A stretch of DNA of 64,000 nucleotides from Litorivita sp050633545 (lineage in GTDB: Bacteria; Pseudomonadota; Alphaproteobacteria; Rhodobacterales; Rhodobacteraceae): NCBI GenBank assembly GCA_050633545.1, contig JBOEGS010000002.1:62001-126000 (forward strand), written 5' to 3'. Position 1 is the first letter of the stretch. Each line of letters starts with the position of its first letter. The notes below the pieces were generated by a model. The model was not told where the DNA came from. It saw only the letters and a program-made list of their open reading frames with translations, and made no database searches. Of the stretch, positions 8,740 to 17,618 are shown piece after piece. The translations under genes and the position numbers were made by a program.

Positions 8740-9717
8740 TTAGATCTCGGCCAGAAGGGCAAAGGCCTGCTCTTCCCAATCGGCGATCTGCAAAAACAGC
8801 GGCGCAACCGCGTCAAGCGCCGCCGGATCGCTTTGCACGGTTTCGAGCAATGCCGCCGCCCGCGTCCACCCATCCGCAGATTTGCCGATCAAAGCGCGCG
8901 CAGGGGCCAGAGCCGCCGCGCCCAGATAGCCCGCCGCCTCGTCCAGAAAGGCGCCATAGATACGCCGGAACAAACCGCCGCCCGTCCCCGCCCGCTCCAT
9001 CAACATGCCCATTTGCGCAAGCTGCGCAGGCGCATCCTCGATGGTGCGCCCCCAATTCGCGGCCATCCCCGCCGCCTTGCGAATGCCGCTGGCCCCGAAA
9101 TTGCGGATCGGCGGGGCGAGGTAGGATGCGGCATTGGCGCGAATGGCCCTGCGCGCCGCTCCCGCCCAATCGGGTTTTGCGCTTGGCCCTTTGACCGTCC
9201 ATGTCAAAGCATTTGACGCCATCGGGCCTTTCCAAAGCCGCCCTTGCTCGAACCCGCTGCGCGAGGTGGTCCGCGCACCGCCCTGTTGCGCGGTATCGAC
9301 GACAAACACCTGCTGCGCGTCATAGCCGTAAACCGCGACGTAATGGGCGGCGAAATGGACATCGGAAGCGAAATAATCGAGGTAATAGCAATCCAGCTTT
9401 GCCCCCACGGGCGTGCCGGCATCAATGAAAGCGGCGATATTCTCCCATGCTTTCTTGCGCGAGCGGGTTTGGCGAAACGCGACCTCGAAGCCCAAATTGG
9501 CGGCGGCGTGTTTGGTGACCTCCTCCATTTTGCTGCGCCCCGCGATAAAGGGCGCGGGCATGGATTTGATCGCAAAAATCCCGAAGCCGATCCCTTGGCC
9601 AAGGCCGAAGAGCATCGGCTCGCTGATCTGCAGCCCCGCATGGCGCAGCAAGTTGCAGGTGGTCGTGGTTTCGCAATGCTGCCCAAAGGCAGGTTTGAAA
9701 TCGGCAATGATCGTCAT
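8740..9717 (-). CDS. BtrH-like (butirosin BtrH N-terminal domain) protein
   Basis: A 325-residue protein whose N-terminal about 170 residues match the BtrH_N fold, a papain-like cysteine domain. The candidate triad is Cys15 in FGQHCETTTTC, a His in AAHYVAVYGYD and an Asp in VFVVDTAQQGG. The C-terminal half is helical (IRKAAGMAANWG, SADGWTRAAALLETV) and resembles the DUF4872 extension. ATG 9717 has GGAGG five bases upstream. BtrH transfers an acyl side chain from an acyl-carrier protein to an aminoglycoside in butirosin synthesis. No carrier protein, NRPS or aminoglycoside gene is nearby, so the acyl donor and acceptor are unknown. Confidence 0.75.
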   Translation of the reverse strand: MTIIADFKPAFGQHCETTTTCNLLRHAGLQISEPMLFGLGQGIGFGIFAIKSMPAPFIAGRSKMEEVTKHAAANLGFEVAFRQTRSRKKAWENIAAFIDAGTPVGAKLDCYYLDYFASDVHFAAHYVAVYGYDAQQVFVVDTAQQGGARTTSRSGFEQGRLWKGPMASNALTWTVKGPSAKPDWAGAARRAIRANAASYLAPPIRNFGASGIRKAAGMAANWGRTIEDAPAQLAQMGMLMERAGTGGGLFRRIYGAFLDEAAGYLGAAALAPARALIGKSADGWTRAAALLETVQSDPAALDAVAPLFLQIADWEEQAFALLAEI

Positions 9718-9789
9718 CGCTTCCTCCCGTGGCTGCCGCGCGCGCATCGCGTTCGACCCGCGTCCGGCCGCCCGATTTCAATCCCCGAC

Positions 9790-10716
9790 CTAATGCCCGA
9801 TCAGCGGCGCGCCAGTGCAGGCCGCGCCGCTTTGTTCGAATTCCAATGTGCTGTGCCGGATCGAAAACCGCTCGGTCAGATGGGTTTTTATGCGGGTTTT
9901 GATCGCCTGCGCATCGGCCCCTTCGCCGATGACGATATGCGCCTCCAGAGCGGTTTCATGCTCTTGCATCCGCCACAGGTGCAGATGGTGCAAATCCTCG
10001 ACCCCATTGATGGCGCGCAATCCGGCAACCAGATCATTCAAATCCGTGTCCTGCGGCGCGCCAAGCATCAACACCCGCACCACCGGCCCGACCTCGCGCC
10101 CCGCGTGCCACAAGATATAGCCCGAGATCAGCAGCGTGATCAAAGGATCGACGAGCCGCCAGTCATAAAGCAAGATCAACGTCCCGCCGACAATCACCGC
10201 CACCGAGCCGAGCGCATCGGCGACATTGTGCAAAAACGCGGCGCGGATGTTCATGCTGTCGCGCGCCATGCGCATCACCAAAAGCGCCGTGATCGTATCA
10301 ATCACCAAGGCGACAGAGGCGACCACGACGACGATCCACCCTTCGACTTGCGCCGGATTGAACAATCGCTCGACCCCCTGCGCCGCCAGATAAAGCGCCA
10401 CGACAATCAGCGTGGTGTAATTGACCAAAGCGGCCACCACCTCGGCGCGGCCATAGCCAAAGGTCATGCGCGCATCGGCGGGGCGCCGCCCGATCTTGCG
10501 CGCCAAAAAGGCGATGATCAGCGACAGCGCATCCGACAGGTTGTGGATCGCATCGGCGATCAAAGCGAGAGAGCCGGAAATCACCCCTGCGATGATCTGC
10601 ACCGCCGTGAGCAAGATATTGACCGCAACGGCCAATTGCATCCGCCGGTCGCCCTCTTCCATCTGCGGGTGATGGTGGCCGTGATGATGCGAAGGGCCGG
10701 AATGATCATGCGGCAT
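9790..10716 (-). CDS. Cation diffusion facilitator (Zn/Co/Cd efflux) transporter
   Basis: A 308-residue CDF exporter with six predicted membrane helices. The His-rich N-terminus (HHHGHHH, residues 10-16) and the ADAIHNLSDA motif in helix 2, together with FLHNVADALGS in helix 5, give the HxxxD plus D sites typical of zinc-preferring members. The C-terminal cytoplasmic domain (EDLHHLHLWRMQEHETALEAHI) carries the usual metal-binding dimer interface. It exports divalent cations, most likely Zn, in exchange for protons. It follows the ABC ATPase gene on the same strand with a 60-base gap. Confidence 0.92.
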   Translation of the reverse strand: MPHDHSGPSHHHGHHHPQMEEGDRRMQLAVAVNILLTAVQIIAGVISGSLALIADAIHNLSDALSLIIAFLARKIGRRPADARMTFGYGRAEVVAALVNYTTLIVVALYLAAQGVERLFNPAQVEGWIVVVVASVALVIDTITALLVMRMARDSMNIRAAFLHNVADALGSVAVIVGGTLILLYDWRLVDPLITLLISGYILWHAGREVGPVVRVLMLGAPQDTDLNDLVAGLRAINGVEDLHHLHLWRMQEHETALEAHIVIGEGADAQAIKTRIKTHLTERFSIRHSTLEFEQSGAACTGAPLIGH

Positions 10717-10778
10717 CTGCGGTCTCCCCGTTGCGACACATCAAACCTATGCCCGCCTTTGGCAAAACCCAAGCGCGA

Positions 10779-11708
10779 TTAACGGCTGCGGGTGAGGTCC
10801 AAAAACACGTCCTGCAAATCGGCCTGTTCGGTTTTCACATCCGAGATCGAAATCCCCGCCGCGCGCACCGCCTCCAATACCGCATCGGCGCTGGTGGATT
10901 TGGAATTATAGCTCAGCGCAATCGCCCCGCCCGCGCGCTGCTCGACCGCGATGCCTTCGGCTTGGGGCAAACGCTCGGGCGCGCCGGAGGGGTGGATCAC
11001 CATGGTTTTCGCATCCAGCGAGCCAAGCAGATTCGCCGTCGTGTCGCGCGCCACCACCTCGCCGTGGTTGATGATCGCGATCTCGTCGCACATCTCTTCG
11101 GCCTCTTCGAGGTAATGCGTGGTCAAGATGATGGTCATGCCTTGGCGGTTCAATTTGCGCACGTTTTCCCAAAGCATCTGGCGCAATTCGATATCCACCC
11201 CCGCCGTCGGCTCGTCGAGCACCAAGATATGCGGGCGGTGCACCAAAGCCTTGCCCAGCAAAAGCCGCCGCCGCATCCCCCCCGACAGGGTGCGCGCATA
11301 GGCTTCGGCCTTATCCTCAAGCCCGATCATTTTCAAAATCCCGTCGCTGTCGCGCTCGCGCGCGGGCACGCCGTATAGCCCCGCCTGCACTTCCAACGCG
11401 CCGCGCGGGGTAAAGAAGGGATCAAGGTTCAATTCTTGCGGCATCACGCCAATAGACGCCCGCGACATGCGCGGATTTTCGTCCTGATCAAAGCCCCAGA
11501 TATTGACGCGGCCCTCGGTTTTCAAAACCAGCCCCGCCAGAATGTTGATCAAGGTGGATTTGCCCGCGCCATTGGGTCCGAGCAGGCCGAAAACCGACCC
11601 GCGCGGGATGTTCAGATCGATGCCTTTGAGCGCCTCTTTCTCCGGCTCGCCCTTGGCACCGCGATAGGTTTTGCGCAACCCGCTGATCTCGATCGCATTG
11701 GACGTCAT
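10779..11708 (-). CDS. ABC-2 type transporter ATP-binding protein
   Basis: A 309-residue ABC ATPase. Walker A is GPNGAGKST, the signature is LSGGMRRR, Walker B is ILVLDEPTAGVD, and the switch His lies in TTHYLEEAEE. The QLN/PQELNLDPFFTPRG region and the 90-residue C-terminal extension are as in drug/polysaccharide ABC-2 exporters (CcmA/NodI type). I chose ATG 11708 because AGGAG lies ten bases upstream; ATGs at 11741 and 11759 are less well supported. No ABC-2 permease gene lies beside it, so the membrane partner must be encoded elsewhere. Confidence 0.88.
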   Translation of the reverse strand: MTSNAIEISGLRKTYRGAKGEPEKEALKGIDLNIPRGSVFGLLGPNGAGKSTLINILAGLVLKTEGRVNIWGFDQDENPRMSRASIGVMPQELNLDPFFTPRGALEVQAGLYGVPARERDSDGILKMIGLEDKAEAYARTLSGGMRRRLLLGKALVHRPHILVLDEPTAGVDIELRQMLWENVRKLNRQGMTIILTTHYLEEAEEMCDEIAIINHGEVVARDTTANLLGSLDAKTMVIHPSGAPERLPQAEGIAVEQRAGGAIALSYNSKSTSADAVLEAVRAAGISISDVKTEQADLQDVFLDLTRSR

Positions 11709-11795
11709 GGCGCTCTTGCTCCTGCTCGCTGCTTGGCTCATATTCGCGAGGTAATTCATCCCCTGCCGCTCGGCAACCTAAAGAAGGATTCCGCG

Positions 11796-11975
11796 ATGAC
11801 CATCGAGGCCCCCGAAACCAAGATTGTGGACAGCTATAAGGTCGCATGCGACGGCGGCGATATCGCGGGCGGTCATCCGCGCGTCTGGCTGCAAATCCCT
11901 GCCGACACCGGTTTTGTCGAATGCGGCTATTGCGATGCGAAATACGTCCATAAGGATTTCGAAGGCAAGGTCTGA
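11796..11975 (+). CDS. NDUFS6-like CHCC zinc-finger protein
   Basis: A 59-residue zf-CHCC protein related to the mitochondrial complex I accessory subunit NDUFS6. The zinc ligands are visible as a Cys in KVACDGG, His in GGHPRVWL and the CGYC pair near residues 42-45, within the family pattern HPRVWLQI and CGYCDAKYV. Homologs in alphaproteobacteria are found with NADH dehydrogenase. It diverges from the ABC ATPase gene; no nuo genes are nearby. AAGAAGGA lies a few bases upstream of the ATG. Confidence 0.88.
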   Translation: MTIEAPETKIVDSYKVACDGGDIAGGHPRVWLQIPADTGFVECGYCDAKYVHKDFEGKV

Positions 11976-12060
11976 GCGCCTCGACCGAGCGCATGGCCCG
12001 AGCGCGCGCCGCGTGATCCGAACGCTTGGCCAAAACGCGTGACCGGCGCCGCCGCGCGGC

Positions 12061-12534
12061 CTAGCTGACCGGAATATCGCCGCTCTCGCAGGGCAAAATC
12101 GCCCGCTCGCGCCCGCCCTCGCGGCGCAGATACTCAAGCACATTGCGCCCCGACCAGATGCGGATCGCCTCCCCGCGCGAGGTTTTCCCGCCCCCGATCG
12201 CGGTGCCGGTCAGGCTGTCTTGCTTGAAATAGATCACCTCGCCCGTGACCCCGTCGCCGCATTGCATCTGTGCAAACCCCGTGCCCATCGGGCCGTTCGC
12301 GCTCCATTGCCCGCCGCAGGGCACGCCGCTGCTCAGCAGGCCTTTGACCACGCCTTGCTCCCAACCGTAAGCATGCCCGTCAAACACCACGCCCTGCGCC
12401 CCGACACAGGCCAGAACCCGAACGCAATTGTTCTCGTCCATCGTGTTGCGGCATGCCTGCGCCTGCGCCGCACTGTGCTGCGGCAAAAGCCCTGCAAGAG
12501 CGACAATGGCGGCTGGAAGAATGGATCGAAACAT
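12061..12534 (-). CDS. Secreted Cys-rich hypothetical protein
   Basis: A 157-residue protein with a signal peptide (residues 1-25, MFRSILPAAIVALAGLL, cleavage near AQA) and six cysteines in the mature part (ACRNTMDENNCVRVLACVG, VPCGG, MQCGDG, LPCESG), so it is probably a disulfide-bonded periplasmic protein. GAGGAT precedes ATG 12534. It diverges from polA. I do not recognise the family; proteins with a CRNTMDENNCVRVLAC-like core occur as small secreted proteins in Rhodobacterales. No function can be assigned. Confidence 0.75.
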   Translation of the reverse strand: MFRSILPAAIVALAGLLPQHSAAQAQACRNTMDENNCVRVLACVGAQGVVFDGHAYGWEQGVVKGLLSSGVPCGGQWSANGPMGTGFAQMQCGDGVTGEVIYFKQDSLTGTAIGGGKTSRGEAIRIWSGRNVLEYLRREGGRERAILPCESGDIPVS

Positions 12535-12577
12535 GGCACTGATATCCTCGCAAATGATACGCAGGCGAGGATAGGAC

Positions 12578-15403
12578 ATGAGCATGAATTTCGGCAAGGG
12601 GTGCCATCTGCATCTGATCGACGGGTCGGCCTTTATCTTTCGTGCCTATCACGCATTGCCGCCGCTGACGCGCAAATCCGACGGCTTGCCCATCGGCGCC
12701 GTGGCGGGGTTTTGCAATATGCTCCAAAAATATATCGAAGAGGACAACGGCCCCGATGCGCCGACCCATGCGGCGGTGATCTTCGACAAGGGCAGCCATA
12801 CGTTTCGCAACGATATGTATGATCTCTACAAAGCCAACCGCGACGCCATGCCCGAAGACCTGCGCCCTCAGATGCCGCTCACGCGCCGCGCGACCGAGGC
12901 CTTCAACATCGCCTGCGAGGAGCTTGAAGGCTATGAGGCCGATGACATCATCGCCACGCTGGCCGTGCAGGCACGCGAGGCCGGCGGGCGCGTGACGATC
13001 ATCTCGTCGGACAAGGACCTGATGCAATTGGTCGGCGGCGGGGTTGAAATGCTCGACGCGATGAAAAACCGCCGCATCGATGTCGAAGGCGTCGAGGAGA
13101 AATTCGGTGTCGGCCCGAACCGCGTGGTCGATGTGCAGGCCTTGGCTGGTGACAGCGTCGATAACGTCCCCGGCGCGCCGGGGATCGGGATCAAAACCGC
13201 CGCCCTGCTGATCAACGAATTTGGCGATCTCGAAACCCTGCTCGACCGCGCGGAAGAGATCAAACAGCCCAAGCGCCGCCAGACCTTGATCGACAACCGC
13301 GCGCAGATCGAATTGTCGAAAAAGCTGGTGCAACTGGATTGCAACACGCCGCTGGGCTTTACCCTTGATGATCTCGAAGTGCGCGATCCCGACCCTGACA
13401 AACTGCTGCCCTTCCTTGCGGAAATGGAGTTTCGCACCCTGTCGAAACGCGTGGCCGACAGATTGGGGCGCGAGGCCCCTGTGATCCCCGATGCCGTGCC
13501 CGCCGCCTCTGCGGGCGATGCGCAAACCGACGCGCCCGCCGCCCCCGAACAGCCCGATTTCGCGCAGGCGCAATATGAGTGCATCCGCGATATGGCCGCG
13601 CTTGGCACATGGATCGAGGCGATCCGCAAACGTGGCTATGTGGCGGTCGATACCGAAACCACCGGCCTCAACGAGATGCGCGCCGATCTCGTCGGCATCT
13701 CGCTTTGCGTCGAGGCGGGCCATGCCTGCTATATCCCGCTGATCCACCGCGAAGGCGCATCCGATGATCTGTTTGCCGAGGACAAACTGGCCGAGGGGCA
13801 ATTGCCCGCCGCCGATGTTCTGGCCGCGCTCAAACCCGTGCTGGAGGATGCGGCGATCCTCAAAATCGGGCAAAATATGAAATATGACGCCAAGATTTTT
13901 GCGCGCAACGGCATCACCGTCGCCCCCATCGACGACACGATGCTGATCTCCTACGCGCTGCATGCGGGGCTGCACGGGCACGGGATGGACACTTTGTCCG
14001 AACGCTACCTTGGCCATACGCCGATCCCGATCAAACCGCTGCTGGGGTCGGGCAAATCGGCGCGCACCTTTGATCTGGTGCCCATCGGCGAAGCCGTCCC
14101 CTATGCCGCCGAAGACGCCGATATCACCCTGCGCCTGTGGCAGATGCTCAAACCGCAACTGCACGCCGCCAAAGTCACCCGCGTCTACGAGACGCTCGAG
14201 CGCCCCTTGGTGCCGGTTCTGGCCGGAATGGAAATGCACGGCGTCAAAGTCGACCGCGATACGCTCTCGCGCATGTCCAACGCTTTCGCGCAGAAAATGG
14301 CGGGGCTGGAGGCGAAGATCCACGAACTGGCAGGGCGCAGCTTCAACGTCGGATCGCCCAAGCAACTGGGCGAAATCCTGTTCGACGAAATGGGCCTTGA
14401 GGGCGGCAAAAAAGGCAAAACCGGCGCCTATGCGACGGGGGCAGATGTGCTTGAAGACCTCGCCGCCGAGGGGCACGACCTGCCCGCGCGCGTGCTCGAT
14501 TGGCGCGGGCTGAGCAAACTCAAATCCACCTATACCGACGCGCTGCAAGAGCATATCAACCCCGACACGGGCCGCGTGCATACCTCCTACCTGATTGCGG
14601 GGGCCAATACCGGTCGGCTAGCCTCGTCCGATCCGAACCTGCAAAACATTCCCGTGCGCTCCGAAGAGGGCCGCCGCATCCGCGAAGCCTTTGTCGCCGA
14701 TGAGGGTAAATGCCTGCTCTCGCTCGATTATAGCCAGATCGAATTGCGCATCCTCGCCCATATCGCGGGGATCGACGCGCTCAAACAAGCCTTCCGCGAC
14801 GGGCAGGATATCCACGCCATGACCGCCTCGGAAATGTTCGACGTGCCACTGGACCAGATGACCCCCGACATCCGCCGCCAAGCCAAGGCGATCAATTTCG
14901 GCGTGATCTACGGCATCTCGGGCTTCGGCCTTGCGCGCAACCTGCGCATCCCGCGCAGCGAGGCCCAAGGGTTTATCGACCGCTACTTCGAACGCTTCCC
15001 CGGCATCAAACAATATATGTCGGACACCACCGAATTTGCCAAGGAACACGGCTTTGTGCGCACTCTCTTTGGCCGTACCATCCACACGCCCGAGATCGCC
15101 GCCAAAGGCCCGCGCGCAGGATTTGCCAAACGCGCCGCGATCAACGCGCCGATCCAAGGCACCGCCGCCGATATCATTCGCCGCGCGATGATCCGCATGC
15201 CCGACGCCATCAAGGACCTGCCCTGCAAAATGCTGCTGCAGGTCCATGATGAATTGATTTTCGAGGTCGATGAGACTGCGGCGGATCAGGTCATCGAAGC
15301 CGCTCGCAACGTGATGCAAAACGCCGCCGATCCGGTGGTGAAACTTGATGTGCCGTTGATTGTCGATGCGGGCACGGGCGCCAATTGGGCACAAGCGCAT
15401 TAA
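12578..15403 (+). CDS. polA: DNA polymerase I
   Basis: A full-length 941-residue DNA polymerase I. Residues 1-290 are the 5'-3' exonuclease (FDKGSHTFRNDMYDLYKANR, GYEADDIIATLA, SSDKDLMQLV). The 3'-5' proofreading domain is active-looking, with VDTETTGL near residue 356. The polymerase domain has motif A LDYSQIELRILAH (about 713), motif B RRQAKAINFGVIYG (about 765) and motif C VHDELIFEV (about 888). It fills gaps in repair and replaces RNA primers. The ATG at 12578 follows GAGGATAGGAC. It is convergent with the HIT gene, with a hairpin-rich terminator between them. Confidence 0.98.
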   Translation: MSMNFGKGCHLHLIDGSAFIFRAYHALPPLTRKSDGLPIGAVAGFCNMLQKYIEEDNGPDAPTHAAVIFDKGSHTFRNDMYDLYKANRDAMPEDLRPQMPLTRRATEAFNIACEELEGYEADDIIATLAVQAREAGGRVTIISSDKDLMQLVGGGVEMLDAMKNRRIDVEGVEEKFGVGPNRVVDVQALAGDSVDNVPGAPGIGIKTAALLINEFGDLETLLDRAEEIKQPKRRQTLIDNRAQIELSKKLVQLDCNTPLGFTLDDLEVRDPDPDKLLPFLAEMEFRTLSKRVADRLGREAPVIPDAVPAASAGDAQTDAPAAPEQPDFAQAQYECIRDMAALGTWIEAIRKRGYVAVDTETTGLNEMRADLVGISLCVEAGHACYIPLIHREGASDDLFAEDKLAEGQLPAADVLAALKPVLEDAAILKIGQNMKYDAKIFARNGITVAPIDDTMLISYALHAGLHGHGMDTLSERYLGHTPIPIKPLLGSGKSARTFDLVPIGEAVPYAAEDADITLRLWQMLKPQLHAAKVTRVYETLERPLVPVLAGMEMHGVKVDRDTLSRMSNAFAQKMAGLEAKIHELAGRSFNVGSPKQLGEILFDEMGLEGGKKGKTGAYATGADVLEDLAAEGHDLPARVLDWRGLSKLKSTYTDALQEHINPDTGRVHTSYLIAGANTGRLASSDPNLQNIPVRSEEGRRIREAFVADEGKCLLSLDYSQIELRILAHIAGIDALKQAFRDGQDIHAMTASEMFDVPLDQMTPDIRRQAKAINFGVIYGISGFGLARNLRIPRSEAQGFIDRYFERFPGIKQYMSDTTEFAKEHGFVRTLFGRTIHTPEIAAKGPRAGFAKRAAINAPIQGTAADIIRRAMIRMPDAIKDLPCKMLLQVHDELIFEVDETAADQVIEAARNVMQNAADPVVKLDVPLIVDAGTGANWAQAH

Positions 15404-15410
15404 CTTTTAT

Positions 15411-15485
15411 GCCTTCGGCGAGGATATTTCCGGAAAATAGAAAGCGCGCGGCTTTCTGCTTTCTCTAAATATCCCCGCCGGAGGC
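15411..15485. terminator. Nested inverted repeat between convergent polA and HIT genes
   Basis: Outer imperfect arms at 15411-15429 (GCCTTCGGCGAGGATATTT) and 15467-15485 enclose a perfect inner hairpin AGAAAGC-GCGCG-GCTTTCT at 15439-15457. The element lies exactly between two convergent genes and is probably a bidirectional terminator. The outer arms look like the intergenic elements of the form CCTCCGGCGGGNGTATTT that I recall as common in Rhodobacterales. Confidence 0.65.
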
Positions 15486-15494
15486 GAATTGTTC

Positions 15495-15878
15495 TTACTC
15501 GGCTTTGGCCAGCATCCGGCCCAAACGACGGCCGCCCAAGATATGCACATGCAAATGCGGCACCTCTTGCACGCCCGCCTCGCCAGCGTTTGAAATCGCG
15601 CGAAAACCGCCGTGACCCGCGCCCGGTTCGACTTGCATGATTTTGCAGACCTCGCCGATGGCGCGGGTGAAATCGACGATCTCGGCCTCGGAGGCCGTAT
15701 TGGCGAAATGGTCGTAGGTGACGTAAGGCCCCTTGGGGATCACCAGAATATGCACCGGCGCCTGTTCAGAGATGTCATGAAAGGCGAGGCTGTGTTCGGT
15801 TTCGAGCACGGTTTTATTGGGAATTTCGCCGCGCAGGATTTTGGCGAAAACGTTTTGATCATCATAGAGATAGGCCAT
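15495..15878 (-). CDS. HIT family (histidine triad) protein
   Basis: A 127-residue HIT protein. The catalytic triad motif HLHVHILGG gives His108, His110 and His112, and the N-terminal IPNKTVLETEHSLAFHDISEQAPVHILVIPK region binds the nucleotide. These are purine nucleoside phosphoramidases (HinT-like) or nucleotide hydrolases. AAAGGAG lies eight bases upstream of ATG 15878. It is 13 bases downstream of the glycosyltransferase gene and may be co-transcribed with it, though no functional link is evident. Confidence 0.92.
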   Translation of the reverse strand: MAYLYDDQNVFAKILRGEIPNKTVLETEHSLAFHDISEQAPVHILVIPKGPYVTYDHFANTASEAEIVDFTRAIGEVCKIMQVEPGAGHGGFRAISNAGEAGVQEVPHLHVHILGGRRLGRMLAKAE

Positions 15879-15891
15879 AGGGCGCGCTCCT

Positions 15892-17469
15892 TTAGTCGGT
15901 AAACAGATGCGGCGTTGCCGCGATGTCATGGGCCGTGTCCGGCGCGATGGCAAGAAATTGCGCCAAGGGTTTGGCATTTTCCTCGGGCGTGGCGCGCTGG
16001 CGCAGCCGGTAGAGGTTTTCAAACCCCGCCTCGCGGATGTGATCGCTTTCATAGACCATATCGTTGCGGATCGTCGGCAGCAGCCGCTCGAGCGTATCGG
16101 GCGAGGTTTGCTCGCCCGCGAGGCCGACGCGTTTGGCGTGACCCACCAGATAATCGTCGTCGAACACGCATTCGATTTCCAAAATCCGCGTCACCGAGCG
16201 ATCCGAGCCGAAATCCTGCATCAGTTCCAGATTGGACGGGTCGAGGCAGATGATCAATTGATCCGTGTCGTAATAATCGAACAGCATCCGCATCAAAGCG
16301 CGCCGGTGACGGGTGCGTTTGCCCAAGGTCGATTGGATCCCGCCCAGATCGGGCAGCGCGCAGCTTTCCTCATTAAACAGATATTCGATCGCGGGCACAT
16401 TGGTGACCTTGCGCACCTCATGGAGCAAGCGTTTGGCAACGTGCCATTTCTTGCACACGACGATCATCAACTCGCGCTCGCGGCCAAGGGTGCTTTCGGC
16501 CTCCCAAAAGCGCGGCGCGAAATGGCGGCCGATGCGGCCGCGGCCGGTCAGGAATTTGAACAGGCTGCGCCCTTCGTTGGAGATTTTGAACTCCACCCCC
16601 TCGGTGGCATAGAGCCGCCCCAAGCGGCGTTTAAGCTCGTTGGCTTCGGGGCTGATCTTGCGGGCAAAAAGGAAATCCTGACTGAGCAGCAGATCATAGT
16701 GGTCGTTATAGAAGGTCACCGGCATGCCGTAATCGGTGAACATCAAAAACGTCAGCGTGCGGTTCTCGATCTCGTTTTCCGGCACCAGATGGCGCACGAG
16801 GGTTTGGAAAAACGTCTCGTCGGGGATCCATGTCGTGCGGAAAAACCGCATCACATCGCGGCGCTGTCTGGTGAAATCGAGAATCCATTCGATGGTGCGG
16901 CGGCGCAGGCACCACCATTGGCTGCCGATCATCATCTGCAAATCATGCGGCACCTCGCGCGTCAGCCCCAAACGGCGCTGCAGGTCCATCGAGGCGTAGA
17001 ACAGGCGCTTGTGATTGCGCTCGTTAAAGAAATGCCGGTAGATCAGCCGCTCGTCCTTGATGCCGGTCTTGATCCAGTCGCTTTCGAAATAATCGACGCT
17101 TTCCACATAATCGCAATCGCGCGCGTCCAGAAATTCATGCGCGAATTCGGCGGATTTGATCGCCATGCAATCGCCCGACAGCATGTAAAAATGCGTGGCG
17201 CGCGGGAAGGCATCGACCGCCGCCTCGACCGCATAGAGCGTCGCTTGCACGAGGCTCCATTCGCCCCAGCCGCATTTGATCCGTTTGCGCGCGAAAGTGA
17301 CATTGGGATTGCCGTCCAATGCCTCGCGGATACGTTGGAAATCTTCGGGTTTTGCGCGCGCGTCGAAATGGATCGACATCACATCGCCCACCGCCGTCAG
17401 GCGCTCGGCCTGTTTGATGATGGCGTCCGGGTCCTTGTGGCATAAAAGGATGAAGGCGATTTTTGCCAT
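15892..17469 (-). CDS. Core-2/I-branching glycosyltransferase (GT14-like) with C-terminal extension
   Basis: A 525-residue protein. The N-terminal about 280 residues are a Core-2/I-branching beta-1,6-N-acetylglucosaminyltransferase-like domain (IAFILLCHKDP at the start, VQATLYAVEAAV, THFYMLSGDCMAIKS, IGSQWWCLRRRTIEWIL, WIPDETFFQTLV). The C-terminal about 230 residues, with ELMIVVCKKWHVAKRLLHE and LIICLDPSNLELMQDFGSDRSV, look like the DUF5928-type extension seen in Rhodobacterales. There is no signal peptide, so it acts in the cytoplasm, presumably on a surface glycan precursor. It diverges from a sulfotransferase gene 149 bases away; the two may modify the same glycan. Confidence 0.85.
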   Translation of the reverse strand: MAKIAFILLCHKDPDAIIKQAERLTAVGDVMSIHFDARAKPEDFQRIREALDGNPNVTFARKRIKCGWGEWSLVQATLYAVEAAVDAFPRATHFYMLSGDCMAIKSAEFAHEFLDARDCDYVESVDYFESDWIKTGIKDERLIYRHFFNERNHKRLFYASMDLQRRLGLTREVPHDLQMMIGSQWWCLRRRTIEWILDFTRQRRDVMRFFRTTWIPDETFFQTLVRHLVPENEIENRTLTFLMFTDYGMPVTFYNDHYDLLLSQDFLFARKISPEANELKRRLGRLYATEGVEFKISNEGRSLFKFLTGRGRIGRHFAPRFWEAESTLGRERELMIVVCKKWHVAKRLLHEVRKVTNVPAIEYLFNEESCALPDLGGIQSTLGKRTRHRRALMRMLFDYYDTDQLIICLDPSNLELMQDFGSDRSVTRILEIECVFDDDYLVGHAKRVGLAGEQTSPDTLERLLPTIRNDMVYESDHIREAGFENLYRLRQRATPEENAKPLAQFLAIAPDTAHDIAATPHLFTD

Positions 17470-17618
17470 TTTGGAAACCAATAGCCCCTATTTACGGTGA
17501 TTGTTTACCTTGATAGAGATGAACAGGCGTTGAATAAACAGCAATTTTCTGCTTTTTTAGCAAGATAGTAACTGCGGCGGGTCAAAAAAGCCGCAGATCG
17601 ATTTGGAGGCGGCAGCAT

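Noticed and set aside
12380..14581. Long minus-strand frame opposite polA
   Set aside because: Low-complexity translation without domains, fully covered by polA.
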